From: CAZYFH01 sp965249175
Lineage (GTDB): Bacteria; Acidobacteriota; Vicinamibacteria; Vicinamibacterales; UBA8438
Length of the DNA stretch: 64,000 bases
Direction of reading: 5' to 3'
Assembly: GCA_965249175.1 (NCBI GenBank)
Contig: OZ252227.1
Span: 4,712,001-4,776,000 of the forward strand
Shown here: in pieces, positions 7,989 through 17,251 of the stretch
Layout: the number at the start of each line of letters is the position of its first letter
Position numbering within the stretch: the stretch's first letter is position 1
Notes under the pieces: model-generated
Seen by the model: only the letters and a program-made list of their open reading frames with translations
The model's database searches: none
What the model was told of the DNA's origin: nothing
Program-made: the position numbers and the translations under genes

Positions 7989-9152
7989 GTGACCGACTAC
8001 GACCGCAGCTTTCGGACGATCGATACCAACGTCGTGCACGCAGGTGCGCCGCAGCCGAATATTGGTGGGGCCGTCGTCACCCCGCTGTTTCAGTCCGCCA
8101 ACTACGTGATGTCGGGTGAGACGACCTACGACGCGCTCACGTACATACGGCTGAGCAACTCGCCGTCCCACCTCACGCTACAGGCGCGGTTGGCGACTAT
8201 CGAATCGGGTGAGGCGGCGCTGGTCACCGCGAGCGGTATGGCGGCGATCACCACATCGATCCTGGCGTTCGCTGGCGCCGGCGACCACGCGCTCACGCAG
8301 CGGACGCTCTACGGCGGTTCGCAGAGCTTCTACGATCACGATGCGCCGCGCATGGGCATCAACTACACCGCCGTCGATGCCAGCGACCCGACGACCTGGG
8401 AGTCGGCGCTCACAGACCGCACAAAGATCTTCTACGTCGAATCGATCTCGAATCCGCTGCTGGAGGTCGGCGACCTGGCCGCGGTGGTGGCATTCGCCGG
8501 CGCGCACGGTCTGACGACAATCATCGACAATACGTTCGCGTCACCTGTGAACTTCCGCCCGCTCGAGATCGGGTTCGACCTTGTGGTGCACAGCGCGACC
8601 AAGTATCTCAACGGCCACAGCGACATCGTGGCGGGCTGCGTGATCGGATCCAGCACCAAGGTCGATGCCGTCCGACGCGTGCTCGTCCACCTCGGGGGAT
8701 CTGCGGACCCTCACGCCTGCTTCCTGATGGAACGTGGATTGAAGACCCTGGTCCTCAGGATGGAGCGGCACAACGCCAATGCCCAGCGGTTGGCGACGTT
8801 TCTCGCCTCGCGGCGCGATGTGCGCCGCGTGAACTATCCGGGGCTCCCGGGCGATCCCTCGCACTCCCGCGCGCTGGCGCTCTTTTCCGGGTGCGGCGGG
8901 ATGCTCTCGTTCACGGTCGACGGGGCGGAGCGCGCCGAACGGGTGATCGAGCGACTTCGCATTCCCGTCCACGCCCCAAGCCTGGGCGGACCCGAAACGC
9001 TCGTCGTACGACCGGCCGCCAGCTCACACCTCGGCCAGACAGACGACGAGCGTGCGCGCGCCGGCATTACCGATGACTTGATCCGTGTGTCGGTGGGTAT
9101 CGAGGACGCCGACGAACTGCTCGAGGATTTTGCCCAGGCGCTGGACGCGTGA
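7989..9152 (+). CDS. Trans-sulfuration family PLP enzyme (cystathionine gamma-synthase / O-acylhomoserine or Met gamma-lyase-like)
   Basis: A 387-aa Cys/Met-metabolism PLP enzyme. It shows the N-terminal VVHAGAPQPNIGGAVVTPLF, the substrate block ATIESGEAALVTASGMAAI, and IIDNTFASP. The PLP lysine is Lys205 in HSATKYLNGHSD. The end motif RVSVGIEDADELLEDF is also present. GTG 7989 has GAGGAGAG about 4 nt upstream. The length is usual for the family. The branch (gamma-synthase, O-acetylhomoserine sulfhydrylase or gamma-lyase) cannot be settled by eye, and there are no other sulfur genes nearby. It borders the decayed islet on its right. Confidence 0.85.
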   Translation: MTDYDRSFRTIDTNVVHAGAPQPNIGGAVVTPLFQSANYVMSGETTYDALTYIRLSNSPSHLTLQARLATIESGEAALVTASGMAAITTSILAFAGAGDHALTQRTLYGGSQSFYDHDAPRMGINYTAVDASDPTTWESALTDRTKIFYVESISNPLLEVGDLAAVVAFAGAHGLTTIIDNTFASPVNFRPLEIGFDLVVHSATKYLNGHSDIVAGCVIGSSTKVDAVRRVLVHLGGSADPHACFLMERGLKTLVLRMERHNANAQRLATFLASRRDVRRVNYPGLPGDPSHSRALALFSGCGGMLSFTVDGAERAERVIERLRIPVHAPSLGGPETLVVRPAASSHLGQTDDERARAGITDDLIRVSVGIEDADELLEDFAQALDA

Positions 9153-9204
9153 CCGCGGCGATTCCCCGCGCTTCAACACCTCTACTCATCAATCGCCCGC
9201 CGGT

Positions 9205-9790
9205 CGTTCCATCTGTTTCTCAAGCCATCCCCAGGACTGCAAGGAAGTGTGGTTCCCGGGAGTGCACTCTGACATTGGGGCGGGTACCCGGAACGGGACT
9301 CTGGCCTAGCGAAGGTCGCGCTCGAGTGGATGATGCACGAGGCGTGTGCGCTAGGCTTGAAGGTCGATCCCTACCGCTATGGCCGCACCCTGGGTAAGAA
9401 CCTGAACGAGAGCGGCGAGTGGGAGAAGAACCCGAACGAACACTTCCCGGCTCCCGACGCCACCGCGCCCGCTCACGAGTCTCTCACGGGGGCGTGGCGG
9501 GCCGTGCAGCTCCTCCCGAAGGCGCTAGAGGCGTGGGAGGTGTGCAAGGACCGACGCACGATCAAGGGGGAGGATGACCGACCGCGCCCGGTGACAGCGG
9601 GACGGAAAGCGCCGGCACGATGACACAACCCGTTGCTCGTGCACAGCAGCGTCCTGGAGCGGATGAACAGTGAAGACGTCGAGACGATCACCACGCCCAA
9701 CTCCGCGGAAGGGCGTTCCGCGGGAGCGTACCGACCCGAGAACCTCCCCGAGAGTGTGGCTGGTGACCTCCAGTGGACGCCAGGAGACAA
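9205..9790 (+). pseudogene. DUF2235 hydrolase, C-terminal remnant
   Basis: It encodes the C-terminal half of the DUF2235 alpha/beta-hydrolase family, which includes Tle1-type phospholipase effectors. EVWFPGVHSDIG ends at about 9273. One missing base shifts the frame there. The next frame continues GYPERDSGLAKVALEWMMH and on to TGAWRAVQLLPKALEAW. An in-frame TGA (9621-9623) interrupts it before LVHSSVLERM and YRPENLP, the usual family ending. No start codon or N-terminal half is present on this strand. The N-terminal half lies on the opposite strand at 11605-11763. The gene is not functional as read, unless the indel is a sequencing error. Confidence 0.8.
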
Positions 9791-9847
9791 TCTCGAACAG
9801 ACGAAACCCGCTCCCTCCTCCCTTCACCACACCCAAGATCCCGAGTC

Positions 9848-10794
9848 ATGATTCACGTCGACCGCAGCGCTGTACCGGAGCCCCCTCAGCTTCAGAAGCA
9901 GGGTAAGCGTCAGCTGGACCGGCTTCTGAAGTTCCACGACCGCGGTGAAGCCCATCGCTTGCAGCGGAAATACCCGTTTACGCCATTGTGCAAGGAAGCG
10001 GGTGCCAGCCTTCGCGAGCTGTTTCACGACGAATGTGCGTTCTGTGAGACGCCGACGAAAGGCAGGGGCGAGGTCGAGAATTTCGCCCCAAGTCGGGCGC
10101 GCAGGACCTCGACGGGAAGATCGCTCCGGCCCACTACTTCTGGCTGGCCTACGCCTGGACCAACCTGTACTGGGTCTGTCCTCTATGCAGCCGCCACAAG
10201 CGAGAGTATTTTCCGGTGCACGGTCGGCGCGCCGCCGAGCGCGCCACCGGCAACCGGCTTCAGAAAGAACGGCGACTGCTGCTGGACCCCTGCGTCGACG
10301 ATCCGGAACCCGAGCTCTTCTTCAGGTCCAATGGCTTGATCGCGGGGTCGACCGAGCGCGCCGAGTTGACGATAGAGCTGCTCCGGCTGAATCGTCCCGG
10401 GCTGGTGCGCGCACGCAGGCCGATTCGTCGGATGGTCTTGGATGTTCTGGGCGATGTCGCTAGCGCGCCCAGTGTCGATGGGGCGGCCCAGTTCCTCCAG
10501 AAGCTGCTGGATGCGGCCACGCGCTTCTCAGGTACCGCTCGGTTCTGGGCCAGGGATGCGGGGCTGAAGTTCTCGGTAGGTGCCCGCGGGCGGTCGAAGT
10601 CGACCTGCGCCTCGCCGCGGTCAGCCGTACGCGGGCCGGGACGCCAGGGAAGCCGAAAACGAAGACTAGCCGCCGTTCGGCTTCCGTCGACGCGCGAGGG
10701 CTCGCGCAAGGACAGAGGCCGCTCGGCTTCGATCCAACTGGTTGCAACGGGTCGAGCTCTTGAACTTCCGGAGCATCCACCGTCTATCGCTTGA
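9848..10794 (+). pseudogene. HNH endonuclease (TIGR02646/PtuB-like), frameshifted
   Basis: It starts at ATG 9848 (MIHVDRSAVPEPPQLQKQG) and reads to CAFCETPTKGRGEVENF. The frame is then lost by one missing base near 10083-10087. In the next frame it continues RPKSGAQDLDGKIAPAHYFW, LAYAWTNLYWVCPLCSRHK and LLLDPCVDDPEPELFF. The two Cys pairs and the WLAY-W-NL-C-C block match the HNH family used by Septu (PtuB) and some retrons. The usual EHFRP histidine reads EN here (GAG AAT), a likely loss of a catalytic residue. The 3' end is unclear and overlaps the start of the ATPase gene. It is probably inactive. Confidence 0.75.
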
Positions 10795-11641
10795 GTTCCG
10801 GCAGCTCAGCGGCGACCGCGAGCCATGGATCATGCTCATCGGCCCCAACTCGACAGGGAAGAGCACGGTCTTGAAGGCGATTGCGCTCGCTATGGCGACT
10901 CCGTCGGTGCGCCGGCGCCTTGAGCCCGACGCGCGAAACTGCTGGAACCGTCAGGCGGACAAGCGCCGCCACGACCGCGGATTCGTGCGCCTCACGTTCA
11001 ACGAAGGCGATCCGGTGGAGCTGCGGTTCAGCTGGCGCTCCAAGGAGTACGAGTTCGTCGGCACGCCGCCCCATCTGCCGCTGCTGGCGTACGGCTCGAC
11101 GCGGGTACCGCCGCGACGTCACGGCAAGGCGCCAATGCCGAGTCGTGTGCGGCTGAACAACCTGTTCAACACGCGGGCGTCCTTGAGCAACGTGCATGCG
11201 TGGCTGGCTGACCCACAACGTGTCAAGGCGACCGACTTCAAGTCCCTGGTCAAGTCGTTCCGTGATCTGCTCCCGATGGGCAACGACGCCGAGATCCGCC
11301 GCCGTGCGGGACAGGTCTACAGCAGTCTGTTTGCCGACGTGACACCGCTCGATGACCTCAGCGACGGGTATCGATCGGCGGTGGCGCTGGCGAGCGACAT
11401 CATGATGAACCTGTCCACCACGGTCTTCAGCATGGAGCACGTCGAGGGCACCGTGTTGCTCGACGAGATCGGTGTGCACCTGCACCCCTCGTGGAAGATC
11501 GAGATCGTCTCGAATTTGCGCACGCTCTTCCCGAAGGTGCGGTTCGTCTCCACGACGCACGAACCCTTGTGCCTGCGGGAGCTCGAAGACGGCGAGATCT
11601 TCCCGAGGAGTCCCCACCGGGTTCCTACGCCCTTGATGTAG
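10742..11641 (+). pseudogene. AAA/SMC-like ATPase (PtuA-like), C-terminally truncated
   Basis: 299 codons from a TTG at 10742 (LQRVELLNFRSI, a standard N-terminus). Motifs are Walker A GPNSTGKST, an ABC-like signature LSDGYRSAVALA, Walker B GTVLLDEIGVHLHP and the H-loop region STTHEPLCLREL. After LEDGEIF (about 11605) homology stops. The frame then runs 12 unrelated codons into sequence antisense to a DUF2235 gene. OLD/PtuA-type ATPases normally continue well beyond this point. It directly follows an HNH gene. ATPase plus HNH is the make-up of Septu defence, although Septu usually has the ATPase first. All ATP-site motifs survive, so a short protein could still be made. Confidence 0.75.
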
Positions 11642-11763
11642 AAGTTCTCGCCCGGCCCGCGATAGCCATCACGGTAGGCGTTGAAGAACTTCAGTACATT
11701 GGTGTCCTTCACGTCGACCGGGTTGTCCTTGTTGCCTGTGCCATCGAAAGCATAGATCGCCAT
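11605..11763 (-). pseudogene. DUF2235 hydrolase, N-terminal remnant
   Basis: From ATG 11763 (AAAGGA about 9 nt upstream; an alternative ATG is at 11784) the frame reads AIYAFDGTGNKDNPVDVKDT, NVLKFFNAYRDGY and YIKGVGTRWG. This is the standard beginning of DUF2235 hydrolases. Family homology ends at about 11605, where the sequence becomes the end of the ATPase gene on the other strand. The catalytic GFSRGA part is absent. The C-terminal half lies at 9205-9790 in the opposite orientation. Confidence 0.75.
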
Positions 11764-11897
11764 TCCGTGTTGTCCTTTCGTCATGTCGGCCACGACGCTT
11801 CCGTATAGGAGAGGCAACGGGGAGTCGCGCTCCCACGCCTCTCGGACCGCTCCTAACGCGAATGCCGGGCCGCATCGGCGAAACCAACGCCGATCGC

Positions 11898-13973
11898 TTA
11901 CGGCGCGAGCGGATCGGGTCGCAGCTGAATCTGGCTGATGTAGCCCAGCCGGTTCTCTGTATGCAACAGCCCGTCGGTGTTGTTCGACACCCAGAGACCC
12001 CGGCCCTTCCACCCCCCGTTGGGATCATCGATCCGTCCGTCGAGACCACGGGTGAACGTGCCCAACGGATACGGTATCCGCAACGTCGTAAACCCTTCGG
12101 TGGCCGGGTCGAACACCAGCAGCGAGTCCGAGTTGGTGCCGGTCAGGATGACCATGTCCGCGCCGAGACCGAACGAGTCGAACTGGTCGACCCAGATGTA
12201 GTAGTGGAAGTCCGCGCTACCGGTCGCATCGCTGGTCCCGCGAATTTTCGGTCCCGGAGTCTCCCAGTAGGTGAACTCCTCGGTCTGCGGGTCGAACCGA
12301 CCGAGGTGCCCGCTGCCGGTCCCGAACCACAACGTCCCGTCGGTCGTCGCGTCGATCCCGCGTGGTCCGTAGGCCGGTGGGGGCAGGACGTACTGCTCGT
12401 ATGCCTCGGTCTTCGGGTCGAACATGTCGATGCGATTCCCGACGAGGTTCGGGAGCGGCGGCTGCCCGAAGATGCCCGGATACCCGGCCCGCCAGATGGT
12501 GTCGTCCTTCGGACTGACGACGATGCCGTAGCCGCCGCCCATAACCGAGCGTCCGGTCTCCGGGTCGATCCTGGTGAAGGCGGTCTGGGCCGTTGCTTCC
12601 GTTTCGCTGGGGCGCTCGGGGTCGAGCTTGCTCGGGTCGAGCATCCCCAGCCGACTGCGATCGCCGCTCGTCCACAGGCGTCCCTGGCTGTCGAACTGCA
12701 GATGGTGCGTGCCGTACACCGTGTCAACCAGGACAAATTCTTCGCGCTCGGTATCGAAATAGCCGAGCTGCCGTCCCGAGCTCATGTCCCTGTCGCTGAG
12801 TTGCCGCGACGAGCCACCGGCGGTATCGACGACCACGTCGTGCGCCCATCCGGGGGTCTCACGCCCGCGCATCCGGGTCGTCAACCAGACGTTGCCCTGG
12901 TCGTCGAGCATCGGGTTGTGGGAGCTGGTGTTGCCCTGGATGCGGCCCTCCCGTGACGGGTCTCGACTGGGCCCGTGACGCATTGGCACCTCGCGCGACG
13001 TCACGGTGTGCGTGACCGGGTCGAGCGCCCAGAGATAACTCTGGCCGATGTCGATGCCCCACACCTTGCCGTACGGATAGAGCGTCGGGTCGCGTTTATC
13101 GGTCGAGACGTTGTCGTGGATGTAGCTGAGCTCCTGCCCCCACGCCCACTGCGTGATGACGACGTTGCGCTCGAGACCGGTCGGGCGCGGCGGCTGTGGT
13201 GGCACTTCGCCGCCCGCGATGCGGGACGCCCAGTCGGCCAGGCTGGTCTTGAGCGCGTCGCGTCCGAGGGCGTCGGCCGTTCTGCCCATGCCGGCGCGGT
13301 CCCACACGGCATCCCAGTGGTCGGGTTCGAGCCAGATCCGGGAAATCTCCTGCCCCAGCTGATGGCACAACATGCAGTTCAGCTTCATGGTGCCAAGCCA
13401 ATGGTCCGCGGTCGGGAATGCCCCTGCGGCCTGGCTGCTCTCCTCATCTAGGGCTTCTGAATCCCCCTCGCCGTCGATCTGTGGCTGACGACCCCCTGTG
13501 TTGCCCACGAGCGGCAATGCGTGGGCCGGCGGTGGCTCGTAGAGTGACAACCAATAGTTGGCTGGGTAGATCTTCGCCGCCTCTTGAGGCGTGCGGGCGT
13601 CCTCGATCGCCAGCGAGAGGCGCTCACCCGGAGCGGCCGCGGACCGATTCGAGTCACGGAGTCCGTACCCGCGAGCCCAGACCTCGTAGGCGCCCTCGGG
13701 CAGATCGGGCACGAGGAACCGGCCCTGGTCGTCGGTCACGACGATGCGCTGGAAGTGCGTGGGCAAGCTGTCGGTCTCGGCCACGACCCACACACCCGCT
13801 TCGGGCCGCTCACCATTGAGCACCACCCCACTGATGCCCTGCGCATCGGTCGGTACGTCCACGAGACCGGGCGCTGGCGCTTCTTCGGCCGGCCGAGCGC
13901 CGCAGGCTACGCCGGTAGCCAGTAGGACCGGTGCGATGACCACGGCTGCCGAGGATCTCAGTGTTCCTGTCAT
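11898..13973 (-). CDS. Secreted protein: carboxypeptidase-like domain, CXXCH haem motif and virginiamycin B lyase-like propeller
   Basis: A 691-aa exported protein. Signal peptide MTGTLRSSAAVVIAPVLLAT, with Cys after VA giving a weak lipobox. The Sdr/CarboxypepD_reg-like fold follows at about 35-110 (GISGVVLNGERPEAGVWVVA, DDQGRFLVPDLPEGAYEVWA). A single c-type haem site CMLCH sits in LNCMLCHQLGQEI. The rest is a streptogramin-lyase/NHL-type beta-propeller with blades such as LWFGTGSGHLGRFDPQTEEF. It probably acts as a periplasmic redox or sugar-lactone-type enzyme. The combination recurs in acidobacterial genomes, but the substrate is unknown to me. ATG 13973 was chosen for the signal peptide and GGGGGAAG upstream. 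Confidence 0.8.
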   Translation of the reverse strand: MTGTLRSSAAVVIAPVLLATGVACGARPAEEAPAPGLVDVPTDAQGISGVVLNGERPEAGVWVVAETDSLPTHFQRIVVTDDQGRFLVPDLPEGAYEVWARGYGLRDSNRSAAAPGERLSLAIEDARTPQEAAKIYPANYWLSLYEPPPAHALPLVGNTGGRQPQIDGEGDSEALDEESSQAAGAFPTADHWLGTMKLNCMLCHQLGQEISRIWLEPDHWDAVWDRAGMGRTADALGRDALKTSLADWASRIAGGEVPPQPPRPTGLERNVVITQWAWGQELSYIHDNVSTDKRDPTLYPYGKVWGIDIGQSYLWALDPVTHTVTSREVPMRHGPSRDPSREGRIQGNTSSHNPMLDDQGNVWLTTRMRGRETPGWAHDVVVDTAGGSSRQLSDRDMSSGRQLGYFDTEREEFVLVDTVYGTHHLQFDSQGRLWTSGDRSRLGMLDPSKLDPERPSETEATAQTAFTRIDPETGRSVMGGGYGIVVSPKDDTIWRAGYPGIFGQPPLPNLVGNRIDMFDPKTEAYEQYVLPPPAYGPRGIDATTDGTLWFGTGSGHLGRFDPQTEEFTYWETPGPKIRGTSDATGSADFHYYIWVDQFDSFGLGADMVILTGTNSDSLLVFDPATEGFTTLRIPYPLGTFTRGLDGRIDDPNGGWKGRGLWVSNNTDGLLHTENRLGYISQIQLRPDPLAP

Positions 13974-14133
13974 GTAATGGCTTCCCCCAACGGAACCGAT
14001 ATTACGCTGACTACCCACCGTCGTGCGCGGTGATTCCACCGCCGGGTCGACGAAGCCGGTGGAGCTGCGGCCCGGCGATCGATACAATGCGGTCGTCCAT
14101 CGGTCCGGGGACTCTTGGCAAAGAGAGGATCAC

Positions 14134-14730
14134 ATGCAGGTCATGAGGCTGTGTGCCATCACCACCGTTCTCGCCCTTATCAGTATCAGTGGAGGTCCGA
14201 CCGCAATGGCTAGTGAGGCTACTCAAGCGACTGAATTGGCAGCTGTCATCAAGACAACGAAGGGTGACATCCGTGTGACGCTCTTTCCGGCGGAGGCCCC
14301 TTTGACGGTGGCGAATTTCGTCAACCTGGCCCAGCGCGGCTACTACGACGGGCTGAAGTTTCACCGTGTCCTCGCCAACTTCATGATTCAAGGAGGCGAT
14401 CCAACCGGGACGGGAAGCGGGGGGCCCGGCTATCAGTTCGCCGACGAGTTCAGTCGCTCCCTGCGGCACGATTCCGCGGGCACATTATCGATGGCGAACG
14501 CCGGACCGCGCACGAACGGGAGTCAGTTCTTCATCACGCACGGGCCTACCCCTCACTTGGACGACATGCATTCGATCTTCGGCAAAGTCTCTTCGGGGCA
14601 GGACATCGTCGATGCCATCGCGCAGAACGACGTGATGACGACCATCGTGATCGAGGGCGACGCTGCGTCGCTTCTTGCGGCGCAGCAGGAACACGTGGAC
14701 GAATGGAACCGGATCCTGGACGGGAGATAG
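14134..14730 (+). CDS. Secreted cyclophilin-type peptidyl-prolyl isomerase
   Basis: A 198-aa protein with a signal peptide (MQVMRLCAITTVLALISISG, cleavage near AMA-SEA) followed by a bacterial cyclophilin domain. It carries TLFPAEAPLTVANFVNLAQ, FHRVLANFMIQGGDPTGTG, GTLSMANAGPRTNGSQFFIT and LDDMHSIFGKV. The catalytic Arg of FHRV and the FMIQGG and NGSQFFIT elements are all present. It assists periplasmic protein folding. GAGAGGAT lies 4-6 nt before ATG 14134. A stop-proximal R1 hairpin follows. Confidence 0.92.
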   Translation: MQVMRLCAITTVLALISISGGPTAMASEATQATELAAVIKTTKGDIRVTLFPAEAPLTVANFVNLAQRGYYDGLKFHRVLANFMIQGGDPTGTGSGGPGYQFADEFSRSLRHDSAGTLSMANAGPRTNGSQFFITHGPTPHLDDMHSIFGKVSSGQDIVDAIAQNDVMTTIVIEGDAASLLAAQQEHVDEWNRILDGR

Positions 14731-14760
14731 ACTCGCCGGACGCGTGGGCGGCGCGACCTT

Positions 14761-14802
14761 AACCCCAGAGCTCACGTGGGTCACCACGTCTGCTCTGGGG
14801 TT
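14761..14802. repeat. R1 repeat pair forming a hairpin between convergent genes
   Basis: AACCCCAGAGCTCACGTGGG and, 11 nt on, the reverse unit ending GCTCTGGGGTT. The outer 11-nt arms (14761-14771, 14792-14802) pair exactly. It lies between the cyclophilin and GMC stops and could terminate both transcripts. Confidence 0.8.
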
Positions 14803-14820
14803 CGGGCTGAGCGCCGGCCG

Positions 14821-16527
14821 TCACCCGGCGATCGAACCCCAGTTCTCGACGAGATGCTCGGCGGTCCGCCAGGCCAGCGCCTGCGCGGTCAGCGTGGGGT
14901 TATGGGCCCCGCTCGTCCCCATCACCGACGCACCGAGCACGCCGAGATTGGGCACTTCGTGCGAGAACCCCCAGCGATTGACGACGTTGGTCTCGGCGTT
15001 GTCGCCCATCCGGGTGCCGCCGTACGCATGCGTCGACGGGCCCATCGTGCCGAGCCCTCCGCGGATGATCTCGACGGCCCCCGCCTCTCGGAACCACCGC
15101 TCCATCTTGTCCTGGACGAAGGTCGAGATTCGCCGCTCGTTGTCACGGTAGTCGGCCGTGATGCGGCAGACGGGATCGCCCATCGGATCTGTCACGGTCG
15201 GATGAAGGTCGAGGTAGTTGTCTTCGTAGGGGAACGTCGTCTTCTGCAGATACGACCCGACCGATCGATCGGCGTTTTCCTTGATGAACGCCTTCCACGC
15301 CGACCCCCACCGCGGCGCGCGGCCGAACGTGCTCATGCTCGCCGCCTCGATCGGCCGGCGGTCCGAGTAGACCCACAGGTTGCTGCCGCCGATGAAATCG
15401 AGCTCCGCGTGGTCGAAGTTGTCGTCGGCCCAATCGTCTATCGCGATGCCCTGGGCAGGCAGACCGTACCAGCGGTTGAGGTCACGGGGGAACAGCGCGG
15501 TCACGCCGCCGCCCTGCGCATGGCTCAAGTAGTGGTGGCCCACCTGGCCGTTGTTGTTGCTCAGACCGTTCGGACATGCGTCCGAGGTGGACAGCAAGAG
15601 CAGCCGGACGTTCTCGTAGGTATAGCTAGCCAGTAAGACGACCTCCGCCGGCTGGACATGGGTCTCGCCGTCCTTCACGTACTCGACCCCGGTGACGCGC
15701 CCGTCGCCGTCCGCACGGATCGCCCGCACGTGCGCTTCGGTGACGACGTCGAGGCTTCCAGTGGCCTGCGCCCGCGGAATCGTCGACACGGCTGTCGAGT
15801 TCTTCGCGTCGAGATGGCAACCGCCGCGATTGCAGAACCCGTGATACGCGCAGCCCGCGCGATCCTGGTAGCGCTCGGAGTTGATGGCCGCCGGTCCGGC
15901 GAACGGATGCCAGCCGAGACCGCGTGCCGCGTCGGCCATCATCTCCGTGAACCCGGTACCGCGAAGCGGCGGCATCGGGTACGGTCGGCGGCGCGGGCCC
16001 TCGAAAACGTTGCCGCGTTCGTCGATCATTCCCGCGACGTTACCCGCCTGGCCGGACACACCCACCTCGTATTCCACACGGTCGTAATACGGCTCCAGCT
16101 CCTGGAGTCCGAACGGCCAGTCCTCGACGGTGGACCCGGGGGGGATGCGAGACGCGCCGTAGCGGCGGGTCGTCGCGCTCACAACCTCGAAATCCCATGG
16201 GTTGAGTCGCCAGCTCTGCGCCCAGTAGTGCAGCGTCGTACCGCCGACCGCGTTCATCATTGGATGAATCGACCCGCGGGGCGAATCCGGCGCCGACCGG
16301 CTGCGCCGATGGACCGGCACCTCGCGGTTGGCTTTCTGCACGGCGTGGGGCCACCCGCGGTAGTTGTTGAACAGCTCGTCCGGCGCGAAGTCACGCTGGG
16401 AATGCCACCGGCCGGCCTCGAGCCCGACCACCTCGAGGCCGGCCTCGGCGAGCGGCAGCGCGGCGACACCGCCGACCGCCCCGAGGCCGATGATGACCAC
16501 GTCGGTCTTCGGGAGATCAACCGCCAT
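14821..16527 (-). CDS. GMC-family oxidoreductase (gluconate 2-dehydrogenase flavoprotein-like)
   Basis: A 568-aa FAD enzyme. It has the dinucleotide fold TDVVIIGLGAVGGVAA followed by GLEAG, the GMC block NAVGGTTLHYWAQSWRLNPW, CAYHGFCNRGGCHLDAKNST (Cys-rich, as in gluconate/2-keto-sugar dehydrogenase large subunits), and C-terminal GTMGPSTHAYGGTRMG and GTSGAHNPTLTAQALAWRTA. It oxidises a sugar or alcohol in the periplasm together with a small Tat-exported subunit. That subunit is the overlapping upstream gene (11-bp overlap), which supports a two-subunit dehydrogenase. GGGAGGA lies about 5 nt before ATG 16527. No cytochrome subunit is adjacent. Confidence 0.88.
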   Translation of the reverse strand: MAVDLPKTDVVIIGLGAVGGVAALPLAEAGLEVVGLEAGRWHSQRDFAPDELFNNYRGWPHAVQKANREVPVHRRSRSAPDSPRGSIHPMMNAVGGTTLHYWAQSWRLNPWDFEVVSATTRRYGASRIPPGSTVEDWPFGLQELEPYYDRVEYEVGVSGQAGNVAGMIDERGNVFEGPRRRPYPMPPLRGTGFTEMMADAARGLGWHPFAGPAAINSERYQDRAGCAYHGFCNRGGCHLDAKNSTAVSTIPRAQATGSLDVVTEAHVRAIRADGDGRVTGVEYVKDGETHVQPAEVVLLASYTYENVRLLLLSTSDACPNGLSNNNGQVGHHYLSHAQGGGVTALFPRDLNRWYGLPAQGIAIDDWADDNFDHAELDFIGGSNLWVYSDRRPIEAASMSTFGRAPRWGSAWKAFIKENADRSVGSYLQKTTFPYEDNYLDLHPTVTDPMGDPVCRITADYRDNERRISTFVQDKMERWFREAGAVEIIRGGLGTMGPSTHAYGGTRMGDNAETNVVNRWGFSHEVPNLGVLGASVMGTSGAHNPTLTAQALAWRTAEHLVENWGSIAG

Positions 16528-17164
16528 GCGTCCTCCCAGCTTTCGAGTCGGCGAACGCGGGGAAGTCGTACGCCGAGACCTGCCGCGCTGTCGGCGCCAC
16601 GTCCATCCGCTGCAAATCCGGCGTCACGGCCGTCCGGACCCCCGGGTAGCCGACCAGCTCCCAGCCGACGAAGCCGTCGTTGCCACCGTACGCCGGGTCG
16701 GAGAAGGTACCCTGAATGGTGTGCGTCCGGAGCAACCCAAAGAACGGGGCGGCGCTCGGGGTGAACCCCGTCGCGCGGTCGTCTTCCATGTCGCGAAGGA
16801 CCTCGTCCTGATCGTCGGCCGTCAACCGCGAGAACCGCCCGCCCTTTGACGACCCGGCATATCGGTCAACGGCGGCCAGTCCGACGCGGTACGCTTCGCG
16901 CGATGACGCGAGCCCGCCGCCCAGACCGCGGTCGATGTAACGCGTGGCCCGAGCTTCGGTGGCGCCCGGGCCGCTGTGATCGGATGGGATCAGACGCGCG
17001 ACGATCGCCTCGAGCGTCTCACCTTCTGACTGCGTGAGGGTCTCCCACGTCGGCTCGGTCGACGCGGAGGGGGCGCACGCCGCAGATCCGAGTGGCACGG
17101 CCGCGGCGGCCCCGGCCACCGCCGCCTGTTTCAACAGGTCGCGCCGCGAAACCTTGTTCGTCAT
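16517..17164 (-). CDS. Gluconate 2-dehydrogenase subunit 3 family protein (Tat signal)
   Basis: A 215-aa protein with a twin-arginine signal (SRRDLLKQAAVAGAAAAVPL) ending in a Cys-containing SAACAPS, so possibly a lipoprotein. The mature part contains TLEAIVARLIPSDHSGPGA, RYIDRGL, FFGLLRTHTIQGTFSDPAYG and GWELVGYPG, all typical of the gamma subunit. It helps export and mature the GMC flavoprotein encoded immediately downstream. ATG 17164 has AGAGGG 3-5 nt upstream and places the twin Arg correctly. Confidence 0.9.
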   Translation of the reverse strand: MTNKVSRRDLLKQAAVAGAAAAVPLGSAACAPSASTEPTWETLTQSEGETLEAIVARLIPSDHSGPGATEARATRYIDRGLGGGLASSREAYRVGLAAVDRYAGSSKGGRFSRLTADDQDEVLRDMEDDRATGFTPSAAPFFGLLRTHTIQGTFSDPAYGGNDGFVGWELVGYPGVRTAVTPDLQRMDVAPTARQVSAYDFPAFADSKAGRTHGG

Positions 17165-17251
17165 CGCCCTCTTATAGCACTCAATCCGAATAACACCCAA
17201 TCGCGCGGCCCGGCGATAGAATGGGCTCGCTCGGTCCCTGGAGGTCGGCTA

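Noticed and set aside
9205..11763. Insertion sequence or prophage as cause of the decayed islet
   Set aside because: No transposase, integrase or phage structural gene and no clear terminal inverted repeats at the junctions. Inversion with deletion explains the pieces better.
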